A stretch of 64,000 nt of DNA from Onchocerca volvulus (Eukaryota > Nematoda > Chromadorea > Rhabditida > Onchocercidae). The stretch is taken from assembly GCA_000499405.2 (NCBI GenBank), contig HG738137.1, positions 16,293,601-16,357,600 of the forward strand, read 5' to 3'. The notes beneath the pieces were generated by a model. That model did not search any database. It was not told the origin of the DNA and saw nothing but the letters and a program-made list of their open reading frames with translations. The position numbers were made by a program, and so were the translations under genes. Positions within the stretch are counted from its first letter, which is position 1. Every line of letters begins with the position of its first letter. Positions 24,580 to 37,266 of this stretch are shown here, piece by piece.

Positions 24580-24835
24580 ACATATATAGATGGCGCTGAA
24601 ATGAACGATCGATCGATCGATCGATCGATCAACAGATCAACCGATCGACTAATTAGCAGTATTAATTTCCTAATTTTTTATTCATTAGCCATTTTTATCT
24701 AATCATTATTTAGCGACATGCAATACGTGCATACACAGATGGCGCTGAAATGAACAATCGATCGAATGACTAATTAGCAAAATCAATTTCGCATTTTCAT
24801 TCATTAGCCATTTTATTAAATCATTTATTTCTTTT
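24580..24835. repeat. Diverged tandem duplication containing a (GATC)n run
   Basis: Copy 1 (about 24585-24715) and copy 2 (about 24736-24832) share AGATGGCGCTGAAATGAAC, a CGATCGA motif, GACTAATTAGCA and TTCATTAGCCATTTT. In copy 1 the CGATCGA motif has expanded to about six CGAT units (24606-24630). Confidence 0.75.
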
Positions 24836-27690
24836 TTCATTCATTTATTCAATAATTTGATTCATTCATGTACGTTTAGAATCGATTTGCGAATTAATTT
24901 TGCGAATTCATTCATTCATCGTTGCGTTTCATTTTTCTCGATCGCATCTTCTGTAGAATGATGTAAGTAGGCATGTAATTTCAATTATCTTTTATATGCC
25001 TATATTTTAGACTTTGAATTGTATATTTAAAACTTTGTGCAAATAAGCAATATTTTATGAAAACAAGACGAAGAAATTGTTGTAATATTAACGAAATACA
25101 TCATTTTTATCATGTTATCTGTTATTTTGAGAATGATTCTTATCATCTTTGATACATGAAATCATTTGATCTTTCCTTTCTTGGCCACTTTTTTTTCTTT
25201 GGTATTTAAATAAACAACAATCTAGTATAGGCTAATCTCTCGTTTCTATATAATTTTTTGCGAAATTTAATGATAGATGAGAAAGAAAAACTTATTAAGT
25301 TAGCTTTTTAGCTTTTTTTTTCTATAGTACAAATTCAAATTTAACATTAAAAGTGCATTTCATTCTATTCCATATGTATAAATAAATTTAATTATATGAT
25401 AATGATAATAATGATATATTCTGATAAAATATAACAGTGAATATAATGATGGAAATATTCGTATTATTATTAACAAAAGTTTTTTTTTTTTCTGAATATT
25501 ACCATACTATTTGTATTCTATGTGAAATTGCTAAAATTCATTCTCTAAATAGTTTTTTTTTTATTTTTTTATCTTTTTTTTTTATAAAAATTGCAAAAAA
25601 TGGAAGTCAAAGAGTTTAAATTTTTTTTTTTTTGCTTTGGATTTTGTAAAAACCATCGAAATGTCCTTAACAATTACTAAAACAAATGCAAAGTAATTAG
25701 TTAGTTTTTTTTTCAATGATAAATAGACAAGTTTTATTGGTATATAAAAATATAGCATAATCAAGCGATTAATTTAAAAAAAAAATGATTTTAATTTTCT
25801 TAATTTTTGTGTTAAATGTTATTTTATTAATTTCTTTTTAATATTTGTATGCTATCTTATCAATTCGAATTTATTATTCCTTTCCATACAAATTTTTACA
25901 GTTAGCTTTCTTCTAGCATTTAATCTCTTTTAAAATTTTACAATCTATTTCGAAAAAATTTTTTATTCAACTTTTGTTTGAACTGAATTCGATGAAAAAA
26001 AAAAAAAAAAATTGAAAATATTTTTTCTAGAACTTCGTAGATTCGTAAACTGCAAAGTATAAAAAAAAAAAGTTGCTAAATTACCCCCCAAAAAAAAAAA
26101 ACTATCACTAATGAAATTTCAAGACAAAATAATTGAAGTTATCAGTTGATCTAATGAAATTTCAAAAAAAAAAAATAATGGAAATTATCAATTGATAAAA
26201 ATAATTTCAAATATTAATTACTATTCAGTTATTATGTAAAAGTGTTCTAGTTTATGTTTCATACTTAATAAATAACTTGCTAAGGATTGAAATATAGTTT
26301 TTTGAAAGCTACGTTGAATTATTGTGCCTAGCTCATTTTTTCTTTTTTTTTTGCGGCCAAAATGAACCACCACTTTGCTTGTTTCTTTTCCAGGCCTAGC
26401 TAGGCCTAATTCTTCATTTTTAAAAAAGACGCTTATTTGGAATGAATTTTAACATTGCACAATGCAAAATAAGCTATCAAAAATTAGATTTTGAAGAAAA
26501 ATATCAAACATATGAAGGCAATATTTTTCTTTTTTTTTTTTTTTTCCCTTTTATTGAATTTACTTTTTGCTACAAGCTTTGCTAGGCTAATTTGTGCTAA
26601 ATCAAATCACAAAATATGTTGTCATTTGTTAGGTTATGTAAAAGTTTCAATAATTTTGTTACAATTTTTTCATTCTAGAAAATGATATTTGACCAAATTT
26701 AAAATTACTTTTTTAATTTCTACTATTTTTCATTGTATTATTTCATTTACAAAACTCATACAAGGCTAGCATAAGTTGGAAATTAGCAAATTCATTTTTG
26801 ATATGATAATAGCATCGTTATCAAGCTCATTAGAGCTTTAATTAAGCTTTAGCCTGACGTAATTAACAACATAAATATTAATTAGCAATTAACTACTTTG
26901 CCTACGTATAATTATCATTTTTCACGTCATTTTTTGATACGTTAGACTTCAATTAGAATGATAGTATCATAAAGTAATCAAACTAATAAAATCTCTTGGC
27001 TTAATGAAATTTTAAATTTTTAAATGCTTAATCAATATATCTTTTTTTTCTGAATATGCAAAAAAAAATTACAAATTGATTTCATTTTAAAATTTTAGTT
27101 AGCTAAGGAAATTGTAATTATGGATCGCTTTTTTTTTGCTTCAGAATTCTAAATTATTCTCTTCTTTCTATAAACAATTAATTTTTTCTTTTTTTTTTTG
27201 AATTTTTTCTTTTTTTTTTTTAATTAATAAAAATAATGGTGCCAATGATATTTTATTTAACGTTCCATGCAATTCGAAAAAATTAATCATTAAAATATTT
27301 GATGATTCAAGCAAAAATAATTTTTTGATTAATAAAATTTGTGTTTTTTTTTTTTTTTTTAGTTGGTTTTTTAAATAAATGCAATTTTTTTCTTCTATTT
27401 TCTAATTTTCGATCACATTTGAGAATTGATCAATAATTCATGCTTAAAACTGAATTATTTAGGTGAATTATTAATGGATGCACTAAGTAATTCTTATTGA
27501 TTGTTCTAATTTAAAGTTAAAATTGAAATTTTACAGTAATTATTGTCCTAAAATATTTGAATTTGCGTAAAATCATACTTTGAATAAGTTTTAATAAGTT
27601 ATGAAATCGTGAGATTATAGAAACGAACGGTTAAATGCAAATATATGCTGCTAATTTTTTGAAACTATCCGCAAGATTGTCGAATTTCAG
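24836..27690. other. Gene-poor stretch with many homopolymers
   Basis: Apart from the palindrome at 26392-26407, only A/T tracts and Phe/Lys-rich chance frames. Confidence 0.5.
26392..26407. repeat. 16-bp perfect palindrome
   Basis: AGGCCTAGCTAGGCCT reads the same on both strands. It is unusually G+C-rich for this region. It could be a dyad binding site; function unknown. Confidence 0.75.
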
Positions 27691-27725
27691 GTTGACCTGA
27701 AATTTACAAATAGTACAATATGGAA
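27691..27725 (+). CDS. Candidate 35-bp micro-exon
   Basis: Bounded by TCGAATTTCAG and AA|GTAAGT. Only one frame is open through it (VDLKFTNSTIW plus two bases). Both splice sites match consensus closely. No phase-compatible partner with clear coding content was found nearby. Confidence 0.2.
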
Positions 27726-29732
27726 GTAAGTATTATGTTTCTAACCTTCAGTTATTGATTTTTGATTCATCTGCTAATGGAAAAAAAAAAAAATGTTTAC
27801 AAGTAATATTGATTCAATATTTTAATAAAATAATATCGAAAATGTTAAAATTTTTACGGAAAAATTAATTTGTCCAATTCAATTTAATATTTTTACAAAT
27901 TAAAACTTTAATATATATTGAAATTCTACTAGAAATTCAGGTAAAAAACAAAAAAAAAAAAAAAAAAAGAAATTACTAGAAAATGAATGATCGAAAATGA
28001 AGTCGTTGATATTTGACAAGTTTATTTAATTTTAATATCGAAGATAAAATGAATTTTAGAAATTTAATCCTCATTTTATTGACTATCCAAATTAGATCAA
28101 TTTGCATTTAACTTTGTCATCCCATTCATTCTTATCCTATTTCCGCTTTATGCAAATAACCTAGTATATAGCATCAATTTTTATGATTATTTCTGAATTT
28201 TTTTCAACCTAAGTTTGTTTAATTCAAAAAAAAACCTCTCATTTTTCAAAATTTTGAGCTTAGCAATGCTTTTTTTTTTGCAAAAACGAATTATTAAATT
28301 TTGTTCATTTAAGTCAGCGATGCATCTTTCGGTGTCACATTTATTAGCATCTTCACTAATGAGATAATATTTGCTTCAAAATTTTAGCAATTAAAAATTT
28401 TTGAGCAAAATACTTTCCGATTTTCCCGCTTTTTTCGAACTTAGTAATTTTATTTATTTTAGTTTATTTACATTTATTAATTATTTAGATGTCAAAAAAA
28501 AGAAAAAAAATTATTAAATCGCGAATTTCATTGAATAAAATCCAACTTTATAAGCATTAAATAAGTTTAAATTAAATAAGTTTAAATCATTTAAAATGTT
28601 TTATGATAAAGCAGCAACGCTTGGCTATAAAAATAACCAACAAAATTTTGGTTTTTAAATTTTTTTTTAAAAAATTTTATGTGCAATAAAATAATTTTGA
28701 CTAGTTCAACTAAAATGTTTAAAAATTTTTTTTTTTTCATAACTTTGCAAAATATTACCATTTTTCTTTTATATTTATAAAACAAAGATAGCATGTGTTA
28801 GTGTTAAATTAAAGAATTAATAATAAATAACGTGAATATTAGATTTTGTTTTATAATAAATTCAATCATCTAAGGATATTACTCATTCCTAGACATATTT
28901 TTCACAAATTTAAACACATTAATAATTGATTAATTATTTTTACAGTAATTAAATTTTTATTATTTTAATAATAAATGGAAAAAATTGGAAAACTTTTAAT
29001 ATCAATCATAAAATGTTGATTTTCATATTTTATCCTTCCTATTTGATTTCTTTTAAATTGATTGATATTATGGTAAGGATTATTCATCTTTTTTTAAATT
29101 TTGTTTATCTGTTCGTCTTCGCCTTTTCTCCTATTACATTTATCCTCTTTAATTCGTATCAGAAGAAGATATAATTGATAAATATCACTAATCAATCTCC
29201 TTTTTTTTCTGATAAATCGATTTTTATATAAAACAGAAACTTTTCACTACCGTAATTTGCAAAAGTTCGTTTAATCTTCAATTTAAAGGATTAAACTTTA
29301 GCTATCTAAGTCGTATAGATTTCATTTCATTCTCTTACTACTTAATCCTGATTTTTATGATAATATAGCAATAAAAAAAAAAGAAAAAAATAGAAAGAAA
29401 TGTATTTTTCATTTCAATTCACAAAAAAAAAAAAGAAGAAAAAAAGTTCATGAAATTTGAGAAAAAGAAAAAAATGATGAAAAAGTTTGTATAAAACAGA
29501 TAAATAAAATAGATAAAAATGAATAGTAAAAATTTTTTAAATTGTGAGATAATTATCAATTTATTACCAATTTTTTTTCCTTTTTTTTTTTTTTCTTTCA
29601 AAATGTAATTTTAGATGTTTATTTTCGGAAAAATTCTAAAATTGACGATAATTCTTCTTTTTTTTTTTATCTTTTGAAAAGAAATTTCTTGCTGCTGCAA
29701 TACAATTTTGTCAGTCCAATTAAACTTTGTAT

Positions 29733-29767
<35 letters not shown>

Positions 29768-31516
29768 ATTCATGTGGCAATTATAATATCAGTAAAAAAA
29801 AACGAGGCTCCATTTTGTTGTCATTCGTCAAAAATTTTTGAAAAAAGAAAAAAAAAAAGCGAAAAGTACCCTTCGCTCTAATTAAGTTTATTAATATATC
29901 ACTAAGGCTGATTAATTGGATAGTTTGTTAACGAAATTACCTGTTAACATTCAATTTTATCTTTATCAAATCAGTTACATTTTAGGAAGCTATCGATTTC
30001 AGGTAAAATATTTTTTATAAATTCGAGAATAAAAAAAAAAGAAAAAGAAGAATTTTAGGTTAATTGCAATAGGTATAAATATGGAATGACTAATTTTTTT
30101 TTAAATGTTTTTTTTTTTTCCCTCCCCCCATTAGCTTCTCATTTTCATGATATTGATTATAAAAATTTTCCATTATTTAATTGGAATGCTTTATGAATCA
30201 TTTGCCCTTTCATGTTTTTTTTTTCCTGATTATCACCAGAATTATTTGAGTTAATGACAAAATTTGATATGTCTTTGCTTCATTCTTCATTTATTTTTTG
30301 ATGTTATCACTATTTTGTTATTATCATTATTATTGTTTTATTTGCTATTGATATTATCATTCGTGATAGTTTCTGGTTTAACCCAATCTTTCATATAATT
30401 TTGTTTAATTTTATAAAAATAATAATTTCGATAATATCATTTTACTGGCTATCACTCTTATTATTATCATTATTATTGTTATCACTATAATTGTATATAT
30501 TGCTAATTGTTGTTATTATCACTAAATTGATCCAATCTTTCATATATTAGAAAAAAAAAAAAAAAAGGAAAAAATTCAACTTAATTTTTAATTCAGTTAA
30601 TTTAATATCTTTCATATAAAAATTAAATATCCAATCTTTGTTTGGTTTTATTAGAAAAAAAAAAAAAAGGAAAAAAACAGTTTCAATAATTGAAATAGCA
30701 TTTTGAAAAAATGTAAAATCCATTTTGATAAAAAGGATGAATAGGCAAAATGGAACATGAATAGTTATATTATAATATTATAAAATCATTTTTCTATTTT
30801 AATGTTTGTCATGAATGATAGATTATAGCTGTTTTGTTGAAGCTATAAATCAAATAATATTTTAAGAAAAAAAAAAAAAAAAAAACATAATATTTTAATG
30901 GATCTTTTTGGATGATTCCTTTCCTTTTCCTTTCCTTTCCTTTTCCTTCATTTCACAAATTTTTAATATTCTTTCCATATCCGCCATTTGTTTGAAAATG
31001 TTTATTTATTATCACCTTCGAGAACAAACTCATGCATTTTCGAGAGTAAAGTAAAAACTCTTAAAAATCATGCTAATAATAATTTCTTTTTTTCCCTCTT
31101 TTTTTTGCCATTTCGAAATACCCGCATTAAAAAAAGTAATTTTTCTAATGGCTTACAAAAAAAAAAAAAAAAAGAGAAAAAAAAGCAAAAAATTATAGCA
31201 ATTAATAATTGCTTATTCATTATGAAAATTTTCATTTATAAATAAAAAAATTATCATTTAAGGTTTTTAAATTTTTTTATAAGATTTCTTGCATTCTAAC
31301 ATATCATATACATATAATGTATGGATTAATTTCTCATATTCTTTTTTTTTTTTTTTTTTGTATTTCTTCATTTCAGCGAAAATTTTTTAGAATAATTTAT
31401 TTGAATAATTAATTTAAGATAAAATTAACAATACTTCTTTATAAATCGAATTTAATTTTAAAAAAAATTTTTAACTATTACCGTGAATGTGACTCAATTC
31501 GCGTGCAAAAATTCGC
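27726..31516. other. Gene-poor stretch with degenerate repeats
   Basis: TTATTATCATTATTATTG-like repeats at about 30,300-30,530 end in CCAATCTTTCATATA. A TTAGAAAAAAAAAAA-GGAAAAA block occurs at about 30,545-30,575 and again at about 30,650-30,677. A long T run lies at about 29,739-29,763. No gene seen. Confidence 0.6.
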
Positions 31517-31632
31517 AATTCTCATAAATTTCGAGATTACGAATAACATATCATAGATTGTCGTAAGCAAATGTAATTCTTATAAATTTCGAGATTACGA
31601 ATAACATATCATAGATTGTCGTGAGCAAATGT
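31517..31632. repeat. 58-bp tandem duplication, nearly perfect
   Basis: Copies 31517-31574 and 31575-31632 share ATAAATTTCGAGATTACGAA, then TAACATATCATAGATTGTCG. I see only two differences, so the event is recent. Confidence 0.9.
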
Positions 31633-33164
31633 GTCGACTCAATTTGCGTCACGTTATTCGAGAATAAGAACAAAAGTATCGTGGATTTCATTCAAATAAG
31701 CAATTATATCAATAATTTCGAAATATACTTGTTCAAATATTGATTTTTTTTTTTTTACAAATTTTTAATTATATCAATTTGTTGCTTTTTTTAGGCGTTT
31801 AATTTATTAACATATCACTTCACGGAAGTTAATCACGTAATAATACGTGAAAGTGAAACGTGTCATACTTGTTTATGCAAAATGTATTCCGTACGAGAAG
31901 TGAACAATATTAACGTTAAAATTTTTCAATAAAATTTTGTTTGATTTATTTATGAATTTTTTTTTTTTTTTTTTTTTTCATCTCAGCAGTTTTGGCGATA
32001 AAAAATAATCATTTCATCCTTCTTATCGATGTACTTTTATTGCTCTCACAATAATTTCTTATTTGTAACAGAATGAAATAAATATTGGATAGTTTCTTTT
32101 TTCTTTTTTATTGATTTAACAAATTTTAAATTAAATTATCGATTCATTTCTATCTCTTTCAAAAACTGCGAAATGCATAAAATTAGTACGAAAAAATTCG
32201 GTGAAGATTAAAATTCCAATCATTTTCAAAATTATTCGTTCTTCTGGGATAATTCAATTTCTTTTTTGATTTCAAATTTATGAACGATAGTAAATGAAAA
32301 AAGCATTGAAGACATGACTTGGATATATATCTATAAATATATTTTCACTTTTGCAAATCGATATTTTAATATTATTTTTTACTGTGTTCGAAATTTTCAA
32401 AAAATTCAATGTTATATGTTTATTTTTAGTTCGTTAATTAGATCGAGTAATACTCTGAAATGACAATAATTAAACTATTTTTCAATTTTTCTCTCTCAAT
32501 CCAAAGAGAATTTCCTGTTTACTGACGAACGCAACAATCAATTCTTCTAATTTCATTTCAAAATTCTTGCCAAAAATTAGCTTTTAATTGTTGCTGTATC
32601 AGAGAAAAATTCTGATATCAAATTATCGACAAATATTTTTTGTTTGTAAATATTTCGAAATTTTTTTAATTCCATTTAATTTGAGTTAATCTGTAAATAT
32701 TTTATTATTATGTAAGTAAATTACTTTAGTACTTTTCAATTTTTTATTTTTATTTTTCTTTCACGAAGTTCATTTCCATATATGCTAATATCAATGATTT
32801 ATCAGTGAATAATATCATATCTTCTAATTTATTTAGCTCATTTAATTTGAATTAATCTTTAGATAAATTGTTATTATGATATGTTATCATTTACTGATAT
32901 CAGTGAATTATATCAAATTCAGTTTCATTTTGAAAATGCAAGAGATGATGGTTCATAGGTATGACAAGTTTGTAGGTGAATATTTGACAAACATAATGAC
33001 ATCGTCATCTGTCCTTCAATGCTCATCATGAAAACTAATAAAGAAGGCTTTTTTTTTCACGAACAATGAACAATTTAAAATAGTTGAAATTCGAGAGAAA
33101 TTAAATTTCAATTAAATTTTACTCTCTTATAGCAAATAACCTAATCGATCATTTAAATTTTCAG

Positions 33165-33239
33165 AATCAAAAGAGAACGACTAAAAATAGGCAGCATGAC
33201 GAAAATGAGAAAATTATTGCCATACTACTAAAAAATTAG
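33165..33239 (+). CDS. Candidate terminal exon, charged peptide
   Basis: Acceptor TTTAAATTTTCAG, then 24 codons to TAG (NQKRTTKNRQHDENEK followed by IIAILLKN). A second frame is also open for 20 codons. The acceptor is very good, but the length is within chance expectation. Confidence 0.17.
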   Translation, partial: NQKRTTKNRQHDENEKIIAILLKN

Positions 33240-33455
33240 AATTACGAAATTGTTTAATTATTAATTTAAAATGATGAAATTTAAAGGAAAATTATTGCTT
33301 TTATTATTTGAAATGCTTAAAGTGAATTTAAATCCAACGATTTGAATTATTTAATGAAATTAAATTAGAGATTTGATTTATTTAATGAAAAGATTAAAAA
33401 TTTCCACTTTTTCTGATAAAAATTATCAGTATTGCTAATAAAATTTAGATATTTT

Positions 33456-33485
33456 TCAGCGATGATACTACTGTATCATCGCTGA
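33456..33485. repeat. Perfect 13-bp inverted repeat with 4-base loop
   Basis: TCAGCGATGATAC, loop TACT, GTATCATCGCTGA. This is the strongest short hairpin I noticed that is not pure A/T. It may be a regulatory or RNA hairpin, or a remnant of a small inverted-repeat element. The flanks do not pair further. Confidence 0.85.
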
Positions 33486-34130
33486 CTTATTAAAAATCAA
33501 TAAGATCTTCAAGTTACGTTGTGTTTTTTTTTCCAAATTCGTACGGTAAATGATTCAAGAAAATTTATTATTTGATAGTAAAATTAAAAATTATAATTAA
33601 ATTCGAATTATTTTCAAAAATTGCAAAAACAAATTATTTTTCTGCTTTAAAAGGCTTTCATTTAGTTTATGTGAAAAAAAAAAAGAAATAGACAAATAAA
33701 CAAACAAACAACTTCTTTTTTTTTTTCGTGCTAAAACAAATTTCGACAATTTCATTTATCGATTTCTTATCATGCAATATATGAAATTTAAAATTTGCAT
33801 TTTATTACAGTCAATTGACTCAAATTAAATTAATTATTTCGATGGAAATATTATTGAATGCAGTGCTAACAATTTAATTTCATTACCTATGTAGACAGCC
33901 AATTTTGAATTTACCTAAACAAGCCTTAAAATAAAATAAATAATCCATAGCCTAGCCTATTTCTTAAGGCCAAATAAATTGTCCTAGTATTGGCTTGTCA
34001 CCCAAATTCACTACGCCTCACTTATGCTAAATATTGAAGCAGTTAGAAATATAATTAGTTGTCATTCTCTACAAACAGCAACCTTTACCAAAATCGGCGA
34101 AAATTATAGCCTAGATTAAATCATATCTTT

Positions 34131-34134
<4 letters not shown>

Positions 34135-34179
<45 letters not shown>

Positions 34180-34187
34180 TCTCTCTC
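34135..34187. repeat. (CT)n microsatellite
   Basis: About 20 CT units followed by an interrupted CCCT/CT tail. Confidence 0.95.
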
Positions 34188-36009
34188 GTACTTTTCAAGA
34201 TTTCATTCATTTTGTGATGCTTTTATTGAAATATCCAATTGTTGTTGGCTATTTAGTTTTGGCATTTAATATGGACACATGAATTGACAATAGTTAAATT
34301 TAAATTTATTAAAAGTTGTAAAATGAGGTAATTTATGAAAATTTTAACTTAACATTCAAATTAGTTTATCTTGCTTATCAGAAAGAAATGGCAAATTTTG
34401 AATAAAAAAATATTATCATCACTCTGAAACTTAACAAATCGATAATGTTGATCATCGTTTGATCATCTGTTGAGTTAAGAGTAATTATTGATCAATCGAT
34501 TACATATTCAGATCATAAATTACGAAATCATAAATGCTTAATTATAAATTCACCGATTTATCGTGCAATTAATCATTGAAAATTTTACATTAAAATCCTC
34601 ACTATAATTTCATTGATCTCTGAGATTCTGTTCTTTTCTTATTTTTTTTTAAATTCATAAATTCAAATTCCATAATTCAAATTCAAATAATTGGAAAATT
34701 TTCAGTGATAATTTTCAGAAATTTCGATATAAATTGATTGAGAATCAATTCGGTTTGTAATAAGATTAAATGAGCTTCAATTAATTTAGTCAATAAATAA
34801 TCATTCATTCATTCGAAACTAAATTTAAACAAATTTTAGCAAAAATTTGCTACCTATGATTAGGTAGGTGATAATATTTTAATTGTCCATTTTTGCGATT
34901 GAGCCCAGATAATCGCAGAAAAAAAAAAAACCGGTCTTGCTCATATTTGTTCATTGATTTTGGATTTTAAATTACAGGTAAGCTTATTACAACTTTTTAC
35001 CTTAATCTCTTGTATGCTCAATTACAGGTGTTAATTTTCCATTTATTCCAGGTAATTTTTTTTTTCTCCAAAATTCATAACTATTAATTTATTTGTACCG
35101 ATAATATGGTTAGGTATTTCTCTTTTTTTTTTTTTTTCTTTCAAAAAATTATCAATAATTCTATCAGATGACAATAATATTCAATAATCCTCATCAAATT
35201 CAATAATTTAATAGAATCGATTGTTAGCCGTATTCCAGATTAGTGGCACTGAAACTTTATTTGAGTAAATAAACATAATCATTAAATAATTAATTTTTGA
35301 TGATTTCATAATTAATTAATTAGTTTTTGATGATTTCGTAATCACTTTGATCGATTGCAATACATCTAAAATATGGATTCAAGGATATCAATTGATGTTT
35401 TTATGTTCAAATTTTTTTTCACTGTTAAATTTTCTAGCAAATTGATATTTTTTAGCTAATCATAGATTCATTTCAAAAAAAAGAAACTGCATCCAAAAGA
35501 AAATAATTTTCAAGAGAATAATTTCTTGTTTAATTTTAATGATTTTAATTAAATTAATTAAGATCGAAGAGAAGCAATCTCGATCATTTGCTATTCGTTA
35601 TACATCTAAAAATGTTAAAATTATATTAAAAATTAGCACAATTAGCAAATTCTTCTTGCTAGTCTTCATTAGCATAATTAATCTGACGTAATGAACAAAT
35701 TAATTAGCAGATTTATGGTGACATTTAAATCGCCACTCCTCCTTTCACATCAATTATTAAATTCATTGGATCTATTCTTCATCCATCCACTTGCCCCATC
35801 CATACTATCGGTCGATTTGATGACAAATGTATATTTTATTCATCGATACTCGTAAATTCAACAATTTCCGCTTTTTATGTTCAGGTTAGGTTCATTTATA
35901 CTTAATTAAGTAATTATCTGCTTCTTAATTATTAATAATTAATCGTATGAAATTGCTTTCATCACTTATCTTGATTAATAATCGTTAAAAATTGCTCTTA
36001 ACATTTATC

Positions 36010-36140
36010 AACATTGATCAAAATTGCTATCATTTATTTTTCAAAATTGATGTTATCACTTATCAAAATTGCTATTTTATTATCACAAAATTGCTATCAT
36101 TCATTTATCAAAATTGTTATTATCACTTATCATTTTTCAT
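36010..36140. repeat. Degenerate tandem repeat of ATCAAAATTGCTATCATT-like units
   Basis: At least four imperfect units of about 25-30 bp built on ATCAAAATTGCTAT and TTATCACTTATCA. Confidence 0.6.
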
Positions 36141-36933
36141 TTAGCTACTGAATTATATAAAAGACTTCTAATTGCTTGTTTGTTTTTTTTTCCTCGGATA
36201 TAATTTAACTCTTAAAAAAGCTGAAATTAAGTTCATCCATACTAAAAATCACAAAAACTAAATCTCAAGTGATAATCTATACCTTCGAAATTTATTGATC
36301 CAAGAATTGTATATTATAATTCAAATTAAAAATCAAAATTTACACACAATGCAAATGTTTCGTAATTTTATTTTATTTTTGATAATTGGCTTACCTTTTG
36401 CTTTCTAAATCGATTAATTTTTTACAATGTACTTTCAATTTTTCTTTTTTTATTTATTTTTTTTTCTTGTATTTCAATTGATTTATCTTTTTTTTTTTTT
36501 TTTTTATGGCATAATTCAATTCAGTTTCAGTTTACATAGTCCCATTCTACTTTAATTTGATTTTTTTTTCTCTCAAATTTTTGATTAATTTTATCAAAGC
36601 AAATATATTGACTATTTCTCGTTAAATTTTATTATCGTTTAAAATTCAACTGAATTTTTAAATCATATAATAGCAATAATTGATTGGTATCATAAAAATA
36701 TTATTCGGAAAATTCCTAAATATCATCGAAACTTATGAAATATCTGAAACTCTTCAAATATATCTCCTAAAAACTTATGAAAAAAATATTTTGAAATGAT
36801 GCAGTGATATTGTCCATTCCAATAGATTAGGGTAGTATTAAAAAAATTAATAATCTAAAATAATCTAATAATATTTAATTGAATTTAATTAAATCAATAT
36901 TTAGTACGCATGCATATTTGCTTTTAATTTCAG

Positions 36934-37024
36934 TATAATTTACGTGCAATTTCAAGCTTTAAGTTTGATCGCAAACAATGAAAGATCAAAAATTTGTTCC
37001 GAAATATTTGATCAGAATGATTAA
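36934..37024 (+). CDS. Candidate terminal exon, unknown function
   Basis: Acceptor TTGCTTTTAATTTCAG, then a 29-codon frame to TAA (IIYVQFQALSLIANNERSKI, then CSEIFDQND). A second frame is open for 15 codons. Good acceptor, no donor or partner found. Confidence 0.17.
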
Positions 37025-37126
37025 TGAGACATTCTTAATTATTTGATGAAATATTGCAAGCATGATTGATCTAAATTTCGTTTCTTCTTCTTAAATACAA
37101 TTATCTTTCCATCTTAAGCTTCAAAA

Positions 37127-37130
<4 letters not shown>

Positions 37131-37161
<31 letters not shown>

Positions 37162-37266
37162 AAAAAAAACTTTTTTCTATCATCGTTTAAATGAAACGGA
37201 TCAATTAGTAAATTTTGTGCGAAATTTATTGAAACATGCATTTGCACATGCATGCATGCATGCATA
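37131..37266. repeat. 29-base A run and nearby (CATG)n palindromic tract
   Basis: A29 at 37131-37159 is among the longest homopolymers here. About 75 bp on, CATGCATGCATGCATGCAT (about 37,248-37,266) forms a self-complementary run. Confidence 0.85.
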
